From Desmodesmus armatus (lineage: Eukaryota; Chlorophyta; Chlorophyceae; Sphaeropleales; Scenedesmaceae), in assembly GCA_007449985.2 (NCBI GenBank), contig VIIQ02000117.1, positions 72,001 through 136,000 of the forward strand: 64,000 nt of DNA, in the 5' to 3' direction. The translations under genes were made by a program, and so were the position numbers. The notes below the pieces were generated by a model. It was not told where the DNA came from. It worked only from the letters and a program-made list of their open reading frames with translations, and ran no database searches. Shown in pieces: positions 12,200-23,192 of the stretch. Position 1 is the first letter of the stretch. Every line of letters starts with the position of its first letter.

Positions 12200-12870
12200 C
12201 TGGATGCATTGACTGCACTGCAATGCACCCAGCAAGTCAAGCTGAGGTAGACAGCAGCGGGTGACCACTGCAACAACCCTGAATGGCGCCAGCCGAGGCG
12301 CCTGCCAGAACCACACGCACAATACAGCTGCAGTGGTGCAATACGTGTGGGGCTTTTGCTTACCCTCATCAATGCATGCCATCGGCAGGCGTCCCGCAAT
12401 AAGCAGCTCAACATGCCACAAGTCGTGCTGCTCCATAGAATCACTCCACGCCAGACAGGCGCTCAATGCAGTGCTGCTTGCTAGTGCCTGGCGCCGGCTT
12501 TCAGAAAATGCTGCAAGCTGTACCACATATCCAGACGTTCATTATCGCATTGAGCGTCACCTAGGGGGTGAAGTGGGCATGTCGAATCTGATTCCGTGGC
12601 ACCGCAGCAATGCAAGATTCTCAGCTCAAGCTGCACACCCGCGATGGGAGTGTGGGGGCCCAACAGGCCCAGCTCCTGCAGGATCTGTGCTGCTCCCAGT
12701 TGATATGAAGCATCAAACGCAGCCCCACTGCAGCAGACACCAAGTTTCCCCCCCTGCGCAGCTGCCAGCGCGGCATGTAACGTGCTGCCGCCGCCATCAC
12801 TGCTCTGCTGCTGCTTGCCAGTGCCTCAACCTTGGACCTCCACACCGCTCATCAGTGCCTCAACCTTGAA
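12200..12870 (-). pseudogene. broken duplicate of the phospholipase 5' exons
   Basis: On the minus strand this region repeats the first two exons of the phospholipase at 9.5-8.7 kb. About 12760-12640 reads GKLGVCCSGAAFDASYQLG and then LGLLGPHTPIAG. About 12302-12206 keeps GASAGAI but then suffers a small insertion that throws the following RCCLPQLDLLGAL segment out of frame. The downstream catalytic exons are absent. It sits directly before secreted gene B, in the same relative place as the fuller copy before gene A. Confidence 0.75.
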
Positions 12871-12959
12871 CCTCTCCACCGCTCTATAGCTGCTACAGTG
12901 CGTACTTGCAACCTTCGTTGCAGTCCGAAAGAATCTCTACAGGCGATCCAGCCGAAACT

Positions 12960-13097
12960 GACGTCGACGGAGTGAGTCAACACCTCGTGAAGATGACGCG
13001 ATTGCGTGGAACGAGGCGTACATAGGCATCACGCTCTCAACAACGCTCAGACACGGCACTTCTTCCAAAACGTCATCAACTGTTCTACTTTGCGACC
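12960..13097 (+). promoter_or_regulatory. conserved upstream block, gene B
   Basis: Aligns almost base for base with 9478-9610, including GTGAGTCAACACCTCGTGA with TGAGTCA, GCGTACATAGGCATCACGC and CGCTCAGACACGGCAC. It leads straight to the ATG at 13098. Confidence 0.65.
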
Positions 13098-15274
13098 ATG
13101 AAGACCGCTCTCTTGATGCTCCTCTCCGCTGCTGCGGTTGTGCTGTTCCTGGCACCAGCAGCAGAGGCCCAGGCACCAGCAGCAGATGCCGCAACTCTCG
13201 CGCTGCAAGTAAGCATGCTGCTTGATCGCTCCCGTTCAACGCGCCCTTTCCCCGTCAGCTGTTGGTTGGCGAGCGGGTGCCAGGTGTGCTAGTGCTCTGC
13301 TGTGTCAACAGTCTCTCACGTCCTTGTTGCCTCTGCCGCAGTTCGACAACGATTTGAACGAAGTGAGTGCCTAGGGACAATCGTGGGTTTGCTAGGTCGG
13401 ATGCACGCTGCAGAGGTCATGCTGCCAGCCTGATGTGGACCCTGTCTCGAACTGCCGCTCAGCTCTGACTGATATCTGTCCAAGAGTGGGGCTTGAACAG
13501 GCATACATGTGCCAGACACTTGCACACGGTCATGCTGGCCTTGGTATGCACCTCAGCATGCACCTCAGCTGGCCCTTGACTGCTCTTCCAGCCATTCCAA
13601 GGCCAGATCAGTATGCATGCATGCATGCATACATGCATGTCTGCTGTGCATGCATGCATGCAGTCGTACCCTGTAGCGCAGATTGTATGACTAGCAACCT
13701 CTGGACGACCTCTGCTGTGTGCATTGCAGGTTTTGGCTGACAAGAGGGCTAAGGTCATTGAGGCTCTGGCGAAGTTCGTCTTTCTTGTGCCCACACGTCA
13801 GGTGAGATGCATGGAATGTGATGGTGGGGAGCAATGCACAACATGAGCATGTGGATTGTGGGTTTTACTGACAATCTACGACCGACGCAACTTGCATGTT
13901 GCGCTCACCGTGCAGTGAGAGCAATGCACAATGTGTGTGAGACAGTGCGCCATGTTATATCTGGGCCTGCGCTAGCCCGGTACCTGCGCAGTCACTGCCA
14001 CCTGTCAGCAGAGCCTACCAGGCCGCCGCAGTGCGCATTGCGCATGCCATGTACATGGCGCAATGGGCGTGCCACGGTATGCGGCACGGTTGGTCCAGTG
14101 CTGCATTGACCCAGGGATCATTTCAGCCAGTAAATTAATACTAACAGTATTGAGTGCCTCAGGTACTGATTACCATCTGACTGTCAGGCGCCACCAGTGG
14201 TTGGCACCCGCCCTGTCAGGGCGGCCCTGACCCTGCCTTGTGTCGACCTTGTGCCGCACAGGTGACCTATGTGTCAGGCCTCGACCAGGGGGGTATCCTG
14301 AGCAGTCAGTCTGTTGTCATCTTCAAGGCCACGGGCCCCACCACCAACAGGAAGACCGTGCTGGCCAACTGCCAGGACAACACCAAGGGCCGCTGGCTGG
14401 GTCTGAGGGACTCTGTGGCTACTGCCGAAGTCGAGAAGGCAACCGACACCTGGTGGCCAAGTAAGTTGTTGCATTGGTCCGCATCCCACAACCTGTGACC
14501 TGCCTTGTAAAATCAAATCAAATCAAAGTTACACCTGTAGCTATGAAACTCAAGAGCTCATGCCAGCCATTCACTGATATCACGGAGATAGCACAACAAC
14601 CCAGAAAGAACAACATACTACGGATCAAAACAGAGAAGCCTGACGCTTTTGTGAGGATGAAAACCAACCCTAAAATCCCCAAGCGTACTATCTAAGCCTT
14701 GTATCTTGTAAACAGGTTCCTGTTACAAACTATCTGCAGCAGATGAGATGAGAACTCTTTGTCAGTTTGGATGCATCCACATATGTCTGGACAAGATCTT
14801 GTCCTGGTTGTCATGGGAACTCAGCTGCACCTCAGCACTTGCGGGGTTACTTGCGGGGTTACTTGCGTCTGCTTGCATGTGCTTGTCACAAACCCCGAGC
14901 TGCCCAGGCCCTGGCGGCTGATAAGCAAGGCTTGCGTTTGCCTGCACTGCATTGACGGCACGCATGAGATCAAGCACGATGCTGGAGTCCGATTATTTGG
15001 AACCAGCCTGTCATAACGACAAACTTGCCTAGTCAGTTGCAATTTTCATCAACACACCTCCATGGCACAGTTGCTAGTAGCGTCAGCCCGAAAGTGCAAC
15101 GGCATGATGCCTTACGCAGCAGCACAAATGCCATACTTGCATTGGCACCATCAGCTGGTGTTCAGGCTGTCACTTTCAAGCTAGCAGACTGACTGTCTTG
15201 CTGTCTGGTGCAAAATGTTGTGTTTTGCAGATGACAAGGTGTCGATAGAGGAGGCTACCTGCACCAAAGCATAA
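13098..15274 (+). CDS. small secreted protein, tandem family copy B (5 exons)
   Basis: Exons 13098-13208, 13342-13362, 13730-13801, 14262-14460 and 15231-15274 give 148 aa. Signal peptide, 21-base second exon (FDNDLNE), 72-base third exon and 199-base fourth exon match copy A exactly in length and phase. The mature protein keeps VTYVSGLDQGG, SQSVVIFKATGPTTNRKTVL, LANCQ, LGLRDSVA and the terminal ATDTWWP motif, followed by a short last exon ending in EEATCTKA. Product function is unknown; secretion is inferred from the signal peptide. TGTAA at 15351 is a close candidate poly(A) signal. The gene lies between copies A and C in the same direction. Confidence 0.85.
13611..13661. repeat. GCAT-rich palindromic repeat in intron 2 of gene B
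   Basis: Repeated GCAT units (TATGCATGCATGCATGCATA-type) flank CTGCTGTGCATGC. A shorter run lies at the same place in gene C (about 17928-17960) and a remnant in gene A (about 10136-10156). Confidence 0.7.
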
Positions 15275-17329
15275 GCTGAACGCAGCCTGCAGACAACAAC
15301 CTGATCTTCAGCACACATGCTGTAGAGCTGTGAATGATACATGTATCATCTGTAAACAGAGATATTTTATTAATGTTGCAGTAGGCTGTGCAGGGTGTTT
15401 TTGGCACCATGTGTTGGCTATTGTGCAAGGTTGCACAAGTTTTGGTAACTGTCAGGCCTGCAGGCAGGCCTGCAGCAATGTTGTGCTCCCTGCTTATGAA
15501 GGCTGGCTCAGTGGCGTCCTGTGGCCCACTGTTGTGAGAATATACTGCCAGCAGCTGCCTGAACTCAGGTCTTGTGACAGGCTTGCAAAAGCTCCAGAAA
15601 GCTCCAGACCAGATATATCGATTGTTATTGATTATTTGGTGCAGCTGATGTGAGAAGGTGTTGCGCAAGCAGCTGGCTAAAAACAAGGTGTTGTGACAGG
15701 CTTGCTATGGCTGTGACAGGGCCCCTGACAGGGACGTTCGTTGTGGATGGTTGATGGTGGGAGCGTTGAACAATATATTGTATGTGACTTGAGACATGGA
15801 CAGATATGCCATCAGCGTTTGTGATGAGACTAGATGTGGCTGACAAATTCTACAGAATATTTGCAACAAAATCGTTGCGCTGCAGTGCGCAGGCCCATGG
15901 GCCAGACAGCTGAATGGATATCGTGACACAACAAGGCGTGCTGCAGCAAACCTTTCCCACAACAGGTTGCTGTGCTGACATACTGTGTGACTGCCACATG
16001 CAACAAGTAGGTGCGTTGCGACATTGTCAAAAGACACGAAGCGTTGTCAAGTTGCCAAGCAACTACAAACATAGCACATTCAAAAACAAAGGCCCGGCTG
16101 ACATGACAAATAGCTTGGCTGAGATGAGAAATGACCCGGCTGAGATGACAAATAGCCCGGCTGAGACGACAAACTACAGCTCAAGTATCCAACTGAATGT
16201 GCATGCACCCCGTAGCTGCACGAGCTGCGCGCTCAACCTGGCCAGGTAGACCATGCACACACAAGCTGTGCCATGCTGCACGACACTGCCGTGCAGCGCC
16301 GTGCAGTCAAATGTAGCTACTTTTACGTAGTATGTTGCAAGTCATACCCGGATGTTCACTGCCCACACCTACTCAGTTACATCTTGCTGCTGCCTGGCGA
16401 CCAGATGGGAACCTCATGTATGATCATGTCATGTGTGATACAGTGCTAGGGGTAGTGCCAGGAAGGACTCCTTCTTGGGCCTACAACTGCAGTGCAGCAC
16501 GGCCGGTCCTAGGGCGCTTTGAGTGGTTTTCATTTGTAGTAGGGTGCTTATAGTCGATAAAACAAATTCGAAGAACAGCTTTCTGACAATAGCATCATCA
16601 TCTTGCAGCGCAGTCTGCACCAATAGTTTTCACAGACAAAATGCTGGCAGTATGGTGCAAAGCTGTGTTTTGGGTGCAAAGCTGTGTTTTGGGCCCAAGG
16701 GCCCCCCCTCCCCCTCCCCCCCCCCCCCCCCGTTACAACATGTTGCACAGGTCATCCAATCCACACTGTGTTGTGCATACTGTGCCGGTCAGCGGTGCTG
16801 TCAGCAGTCACAGCAGCTGCAATAGGTTGGCTGGATGCCAGTGATGCAGAGCGTGTGCTGTTGCCCTGCTGCACCCCGCATCAGAGCAGCGCGCAGCTGC
16901 GTGTGCATGCATGGTGGTTTGGTCGACTGCATCATAACTGCGTGGGCACGTGCTTTGCTGCATCTGTGCCTGTTCATCTTTGGTGTTAGTAGTCTCCTCG
17001 TTGCTGCGATTGGCAGGCAAGTGCAAGGGACAGAAACAGCATGATGCTGTCAGCATCCCACCATGCTGTAAAGATGGCAGGCACGCAGTCGCTTCACAGC
17101 AAACAAATGACATAATTTCCATATGCATGCATACCTTGCTGCATCACACGTGCTGCTGCTGGTGTGCCGAGCAAAGGCGGACGACGTCGTGCCCAACATT
17201 GTCAAACAAAACGTTTGGTATGTTGTCGTGGCACTATTTAAGGAACTAATAGGGCCTGAGAGGATGCGTGTAGTTGCTTTCGGCACAACGGAACGCCACC
17301 AGAGGGTCGGTTCCAAGGTTGACTTGATG
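15275..17329. other. intergenic region between genes B and C
   Basis: No supported gene. The first ~500 bases carry the 3' flank shared with genes A and C. Parts of 15920-16320 resemble 19330-19805 after gene C, so the unit of duplication includes this spacer. It also holds a four-unit tandem repeat (16092-16183) and a C-rich run (16702-16731). Confidence 0.55.
16092..16183. repeat. short tandem repeat, ~21-base unit, about four copies
   Basis: Units of the form CCCGGCTGAGATGACAAATAG follow one another with one or two changes each (GACATGACAAATAG, GAGATGAGAAATGA, GAGATGACAAATAG, GAGACGACAAAC). Confidence 0.8.
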
Positions 17330-17463
17330 TCGACGGAGTGAGTCAACACCTCGTTCTGAAGATGACACGATTGCGATGGACGCGTACATAAGCATCACGC
17401 TCTCGACAACGCTCACAAACAGCACAGGGTACGAACCATCAACATCGGTTCTACGTCGCAATT
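17330..17463 (+). promoter_or_regulatory. conserved upstream block, gene C
   Basis: Third copy of the shared block: GTCGACGGAGTGAGTCAACA with TGAGTCA, ACACGATTGCG, GCATCACGCTCTCGACAACG, ending at the ATG at 17464. A small insertion and a deletion distinguish it from copies A and B. Confidence 0.6.
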
Positions 17464-18836
17464 ATGAAGACCGCAGTCGTGGTGCTCATCTCCGCTGCTG
17501 CGGTTGTGCTGTTCCTGGCACCAGCAGCAGAGGCCCAGGCAAAAGCAGATGCCGCAACTGTCACGTTTCAGGTGAGCATGCGTGCTTGCTCCGGTCGGAC
17601 GGGACCCTGGAGGGCGGGCCAGGGGTGCTAGTGATCTGCTGTTCTATTCCTCTTCTCACGCATGGCCTTGTTCGCCTCTGCCGCAGTTTGTTAACTCTTT
17701 GAAGGAGGTGAGTGCCTAGGGACGGTTTTGGTTTGCTAGGTCGGAGCACCTGCAGAGATCATAGCCAGCCTGCTGTGGACCTATATATGACCGATATCTG
17801 TGCAAGAGTGGGACTGGTACAGACATATGCATGCATGAGCTAGACACTTGCACACGGTCATGCTGGCCTTGGTATGCACCTCAGCTGGGCCTTCAATGCT
17901 CTCCCAGCCAATACAAGGCCAGGTTAGTATGCATGCATGCATATCTGCTGTGCACGCATGCGTTACAACCTTACCCTGTAGAGCAATCTGTGACTGCAGA
18001 TCTGGCAACCTCTGCTGTGTGCGCAGGTTACGGAGGCAAAGAGGCAGGCAGTCATTGCGGCCCTGGCCAAGTTCGTCTTCCTTGTGCCCGTAGGACAGGT
18101 GAGATGCATGGGATGTACTGGAGGGCATGCACGTCAAGAGCATGTGAGGTGTGTTCTCAGATAGACATTTCCACGATTGGCAGCCCTGCCAGCAATTCTG
18201 TCCTGATCTCATCTGACTGCCAGATGATTGGCGCCCAGCCTGACCCCTATCTGTTTCGAAATTGCCCGCGCAGGTGAAATATGTGTCTGGCATCAACCAG
18301 GGTGGTGTGCTGACCAGTCAGTCTGTCGTCACCTTCCAGGCTACGGGCCCTGCCACCAACAGGAAGACCGTGCTGGCCAACTGCCAGGAGAACACCAAGG
18401 GTCGCTGGTTGGGCCTCAGGGACTCCGTGGCGACTGCCGAAATCAAGAAGGCAACCGACACCTGGTGGCCAGGTCAGTACACACGGTGCATTGATTGGCC
18501 CAATGTACCGGACACCACACGGTCACGCTGATCTGCAGCTTGAGCCTGAGCCTTTTTTCCGTCAGATGATAGGATCAGTATTTTTCCCCAGTGCCTTGAA
18601 TGTCTAGGCCAGGGCTTGAGTTGTTCCAAGGCGCAAAGCACGTCTGCCAGAAAAATGCAACATCCTCATGCCCTGCCTAGCAGCCTGTTTGCCACCATTG
18701 ACATTACCAACAGCAGCTGGTGTTCAGGCTGCCATTGCCAGGCTACCAGAATCACTGTGCTGCTGTCCGCTGCGCATCTTTTTGTGCTGCAGGGGACAAG
18801 GTGGAAATTGAGAAGGCTACCTGCGCCCAGGCATAA
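17464..18836 (+). CDS. small secreted protein, tandem family copy C (5 exons)
   Basis: Exons 17464-17571, 17687-17707, 18027-18098, 18274-18472 and 18793-18836 give 147 aa. The signal peptide reads MKTAVVVLISAAAVVLFLAP. Exon 2 is again 21 bases (FVNSLKE). The body keeps KRQAVIAALAKFVFLVP, VKYVSGINQGG, SQSVVTFQATGPATNRKTVL, LANCQ and ATDTWWPG, and the tail reads EIEKATCAQA. Intron positions and phases are the same as in A and B; the donor after exon 4 is GTCAGT. Introns are the shortest of the array. TGTAA near 19216 may end the transcript. Confidence 0.85.
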
Positions 18837-20261
18837 ACTGCATCCTCAGCAGGCAACGGTCACTGTGCAGGTCATTGTTTTGGCACCAGGCGCTGGGGCT
18901 ACCGTGCGACTATATAGACTATATATAGAGACTATATATAGACTATGTGTGCACAAGCTCTGCTGACCGTCAGGCCTGCCTGCAGGCTTGCTGCATATGC
19001 CAGGTGAGGAAGTTGTTTCATACTCCCTCTGTCCCTCTGTTTGAAGGTTGCTCAGTGGTGCCCTGTGGCCCACTGATGTGAGTAGATAATGCAGGCAGCT
19101 GCCCACTAATGGCACAAGGCCTTTTGAAAGGCTGGCATGGCTGCGACAGGAACAGTTTGTTGCAGCCACTGGAAGTTGTGGATGGCTGTTAGTTGGGTCA
19201 AGTTGTTTCCGGTGACGTGTAACATGAAGTGACATGGCAAGTGTGCAGCTGTGAAAGAAGAACTGAGCAAAGAGGCCAGTTTCACAGTATTGCTGCAATG
19301 CGCAGCAGCACATTCAATTGCAAGTTGCATCTACTTTCACAAAGCAAGGTTGCTGCAGCAAAAACCTGCTACTAACAGTATCCTATGTTGGCAAACTGTG
19401 ACATATGCAACAAGAACCAGCCGTACCGATGGTCGAAGGCGCACAGTAGCCAACGCATGTACCACTGCAAGCACCAGATGCGCAAGCTCCCAAAGGTGCA
19501 CGTACTGCGCTTGGGACTGGCCAGTCAGATGCATTCATACGGGCTGCACGTGCTGGTTGCTGGGCAGTCATCATGTGCAACAAGCAACCGCATCGCCCAA
19601 AATGATGAACGACAAGCAATACCACACACCTGCCGAGGCGTGCCAATCACAATATACTCGGCCGTAATGGCAAGTTGCAGCAGATGCTTCAAGCAGCAAT
19701 GCGCATGCGCCCGACAGCTGCACATGATGTGTCTTTGGCTGGCCCAGACTGGCCAGTCGGACCATACAGATGTGCCATGCTGCCTGCCAGGCAGTCAAAC
19801 GTAACACATAAATGAGTCAGATCCTGACCTTTACGGCCCGCACGTTGGTGCGCGTCTTATTGCTCTCATTGCAGTCAGCGCCACGAACCACACGCAGCTG
19901 TCGTTATCGCCACTCGGAGTTCGGTGGACGGCCGAACGGCCGAGCGGGCTCGGCCACTCGTCGCAAGAAGAGCAGCAGACATAAAACCCTAGCCCTGGTA
20001 TACTGGCAGCCTCCAGTGTTCAACCATTTATGCTTCCAAGTCGAGCCTTGGACTAAGTGTCCAAGGCAGGTAAGCACGTGCCAGGTGCAACTGACATTCC
20101 AGTAACCATCACCGGCGGCAGTTGGACATTATCTGACATTGTCCTGAAGACCAACCATTGCAGGGAAAGGAACTCCTATATGATATGATTTTTCTGCAGA
20201 ACATCGTCAGAGGCACTCAGTCACACACTCAGTCCAAGGGTCTTACACACACCAAGGCAGC
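18837..20261. other. intergenic region between genes C and D
   Basis: No supported gene. Starts with the 3' flank shared with A and B. A small AT-rich repeat of TATATAGAC units lies at about 18909-18945. The promoter block shared by A-C is not found before gene D. Around 19920-19960 there is a GC-rich palindromic stretch (GGACGGCCGAACGGCCGAGC). Confidence 0.55.
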
Positions 20262-21873
20262 ATGCGATCACAACAGGTTGCGACCTTTCTTGCTGTGATT
20301 GCTGTGTTGGTGCCATCATGCAGCACCCAACCAGCAGCAGCACCTGGGCAGCCAACTGCTGTGGCAACAGCACCGGCCCCACAGCCAGAGGCTGTGATGC
20401 TGACTATAGTGGTACGACCAGGCTGGCAGGCTCGCTGTGCTGACAGGCCTGATCACTGCTTTGCTTAGATTGCATCGATCTTCTTACCCGTTGACACGCC
20501 GTTATTGCCTCTCTGTTTCCTACCTGCTGTGCAGTTTGGCAACAAGATGTCAACAGTAAGACGCAGCCGTTGCATGTAGCTGGCAGCAGCATTCAGCGTT
20601 CAACACCCTCACATGTGCACGTTGCAAGCAGCAACCTGCCATCTAAGCCCAGCCGATGGTGAACATGCTGTTTGTCACGACCATTAGTCATGCGTGCCCT
20701 GCATGTCAATAGCTCCAGCCACCAGAAAGGCGATGCTGTTGGTTGGCAGCAAGACTCGACATTACCACAATCACCACAGGTACTTCACTTGCACTGCAAG
20801 GGTGCAGGCGGCCAGGCTTGCAATGACAGATCCTCTGGTTGTGGCATCGCAGGTTGTAGAGGGACCCAAGAGCAAAAAGGTCACGGACGCTCTTGCGCAG
20901 AGTGTGCTGTTGGTGCCAACAAAACAGGTAGGCAGGGTTTTGGGTTGGGCAGATGCTCAGGCGCAGTTGGTGTCCTCTGCCCCGAAGTCCTGCAGCCGTG
21001 CTGGCAGACTGTCTGCAGCTCACCGTGAGCTGAGTGACTCACCTGTACAAGTACATATAGCAAGCAGCGGCACTACTGTACTGAGTACAACTGCAACATC
21101 TGCACTCATCATGAGCAGGCCGCCGGCAATAGACATGCCTCCGCATTCTGACATGTAATTTGCGTCGCTGGCAGCACTTGTGCCTCAATAAAACCCGTTT
21201 GTGACGCACTGGACACCTAGCATCCCTGACAGCAGCACCCTTGGGCTTCTGCCAAAGAGACTGCATTGTCATGCATGCGCTTGCAACAGGTGTCAGTTCT
21301 TGCCAGCATCGACCAAAGCAAGCTCTTTGGCAGCCAGAGCACTGTCACTTTCAAGGGTGTCGGCCCCACAACCAACGGGCTGCCGCTACTGGTCAACTGT
21401 GAAACAAACACAAAGCAGCTGTTCCTCAGGAGCTCCCAGGCTAGAGCAGCTGTGATACAGGCTACGAATGTATGGTGGAAAGTAGGTGAGCACACACCTT
21501 ACTTTTGTGCCGCACCCTTGTTTCAGTCACTGACTAATCACAACACCCCGCCATGCGGTAAGAACACGCCCAAAGCTGTGCAGACTGTGGATTGCTGCAC
21601 TGTGTTGACCATACATGAATACTACGAGGTCAGAAGTGAGTTTGATGCCACTGCATGAGTCGTGCCCATGACAAGCAGGATGCATGAAGAGGCAGATGCC
21701 GCGTAATGCACCGTGAAATCCACAGTGATGTTTGTCACAACTTCGGAAGGACCTTCAGCCAGACTTACTGTACCTGAGCGCACACCATACTGTATTCCTG
21801 TCTTGTTGCCTGCCTTACTGTTACTGCAGGTGATGCTGTGAAGATCCAAAAGGCAACCTGTGCCAAAGCATGA
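20262..21873 (+). CDS. small secreted protein, divergent family copy D (5 exons)
   Basis: Exons 20262-20411, 20535-20555, 20853-20927, 21290-21485 and 21830-21873 give 161 aa. The order of exons, the 21-base microexon (FGNKMST) and the 44-base last exon match copies A-C, but identity is much lower. The N-terminus has a hydrophobic signal-like stretch followed by an Ala/Pro-rich linker of ~25 residues not present in A-C. Conserved points are LLVPTKQ, GSQSTVTFKGVGPTTN, the LLVNCETNTK cysteine, ATNVWWK and the final KATCAKA. The end of exon 1 is the least certain junction (donor GTACGA). This is the oldest member of the array and lacks the shared upstream block. Confidence 0.75.
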
Positions 21874-23192
21874 GGGACATACTGCTCCAGGTCCACACCT
21901 GGCAAGAGCAGCACCCGATGCTAACCACTGCCAGCCTGGGTTACTAACATTGATGAGTATTACTCAATGTCATGTGCACCTCTGAGCTCTGTTGATTGTG
22001 GGGCATCAGTTCTGGCAGCTGCCTGGGCAGCTGTCATGCAACATAAGCATGCACAAGTCCTGTTGACTGCACGATGCCAGCTGCTGATCATGTAGTGGGC
22101 TGTGCAGCACAAGCGAGCAGTGCAGTCTTTGCCTGCTGCCAGTGTGTCAGCTGATATTTAATGGGTGTCCAGACAGACTGATCAGCGCAAATGTCTGTTC
22201 ATCACCGGCTCTTTCAGTGCAACAGCACTCGCAACACGCAACACAGCTTCACAGTTGCAAGACACTGTTTGACACTGAGTTTCACAGTCACAAGACTGAC
22301 CCTGGTCTGCATCAGCGACAAAAAGGTCTTGTGGTGTAGCAGAACGTTTTGACCACAAAACACCTGGTTGCTCCTGTGGGGAGTCTTCTTGGCAGCTTGG
22401 CGTCATATCATATGACGTGAGCATATGACTCATATGCTGTTCTTTTGTTGTGCCTTTGCCGTCACCAACCTGCTAGAACATGAACTAGCATTCCAAGTAA
22501 ATGTACTCATACTACTACTGTGAGGCCTGGACGCGGTACCCTCTGTTTGTGATACCACTGATGTACTGTCATGCCATATCGGTGGCTGCTAGAGACCACA
22601 TGCCTGGGACCCCTGTCCACATGTACAAGTGAATGACTGGCGCAGGTCCTGCACGTCATACTTCCTGCATGTTGTGGGACCCCTGTCCACATGTACAAGT
22701 GAATGACTGGCGCAGGTCCTGCACGTCATACTTCCTGCATGTTGCAAACGTTTTATTTAGGCTGGTCAAAGGCCGGCTGCATTTGCAAATTGCTTGTCAC
22801 AAAATAAGTCGTAGGCTATGCACCTTTAGAAAGGACTGCGCAAAGAGTGGGCAGTGCCAAAGTTGTTGCCGCGCATAGCAGTCCCAATGACACGACAAGA
22901 CACACCAGGAAAGCACGTTCCGTTGGAGCGCACCGCGTTACAGCGCACTGCCACAGTATATCTACACTTGCTTGCTGCAGCGGTGCGTTCCATTGTGGTG
23001 GCATCAACACGCCACAACACAACAAAGCATGGCCCAGCATTGCCAGCTGCGCTCTGCCTACACCAGCCATCGCTCAGGCCTCTCACTGCAATGTCGCCCA
23101 TGGCAAACCTCTCACACACACGACCATCCTCTCACATCCTGCAAACCACTGGCACATCCCACAAGCCTCTCACACATCAGTCACCAACCCTC
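21874..23192. other. intergenic region after gene D
   Basis: No supported gene. It contains the 3' UTR of gene D and, at the far end, the 3' UTR of the minus-strand gene ending at 23193 (a TTACA, TGTAA on the minus strand, lies near 22937). A perfect tandem duplication is listed separately. Confidence 0.5.
22606..22745. repeat. essentially perfect 70-base tandem duplication
   Basis: GGGACCCCTGTCCACATGTA begins at 22606 and again at 22676, and the whole following text to CTTCCTGCATGTTG is the same in both units. The unit includes the palindrome-like CCACATGTACAAGTG. Confidence 0.9.

Noticed and set aside
9611..18836. Secreted family as fasciclin or carotenoid-binding proteins
   Set aside because: The fasciclin H1/H2 boxes are absent and the length is too short.
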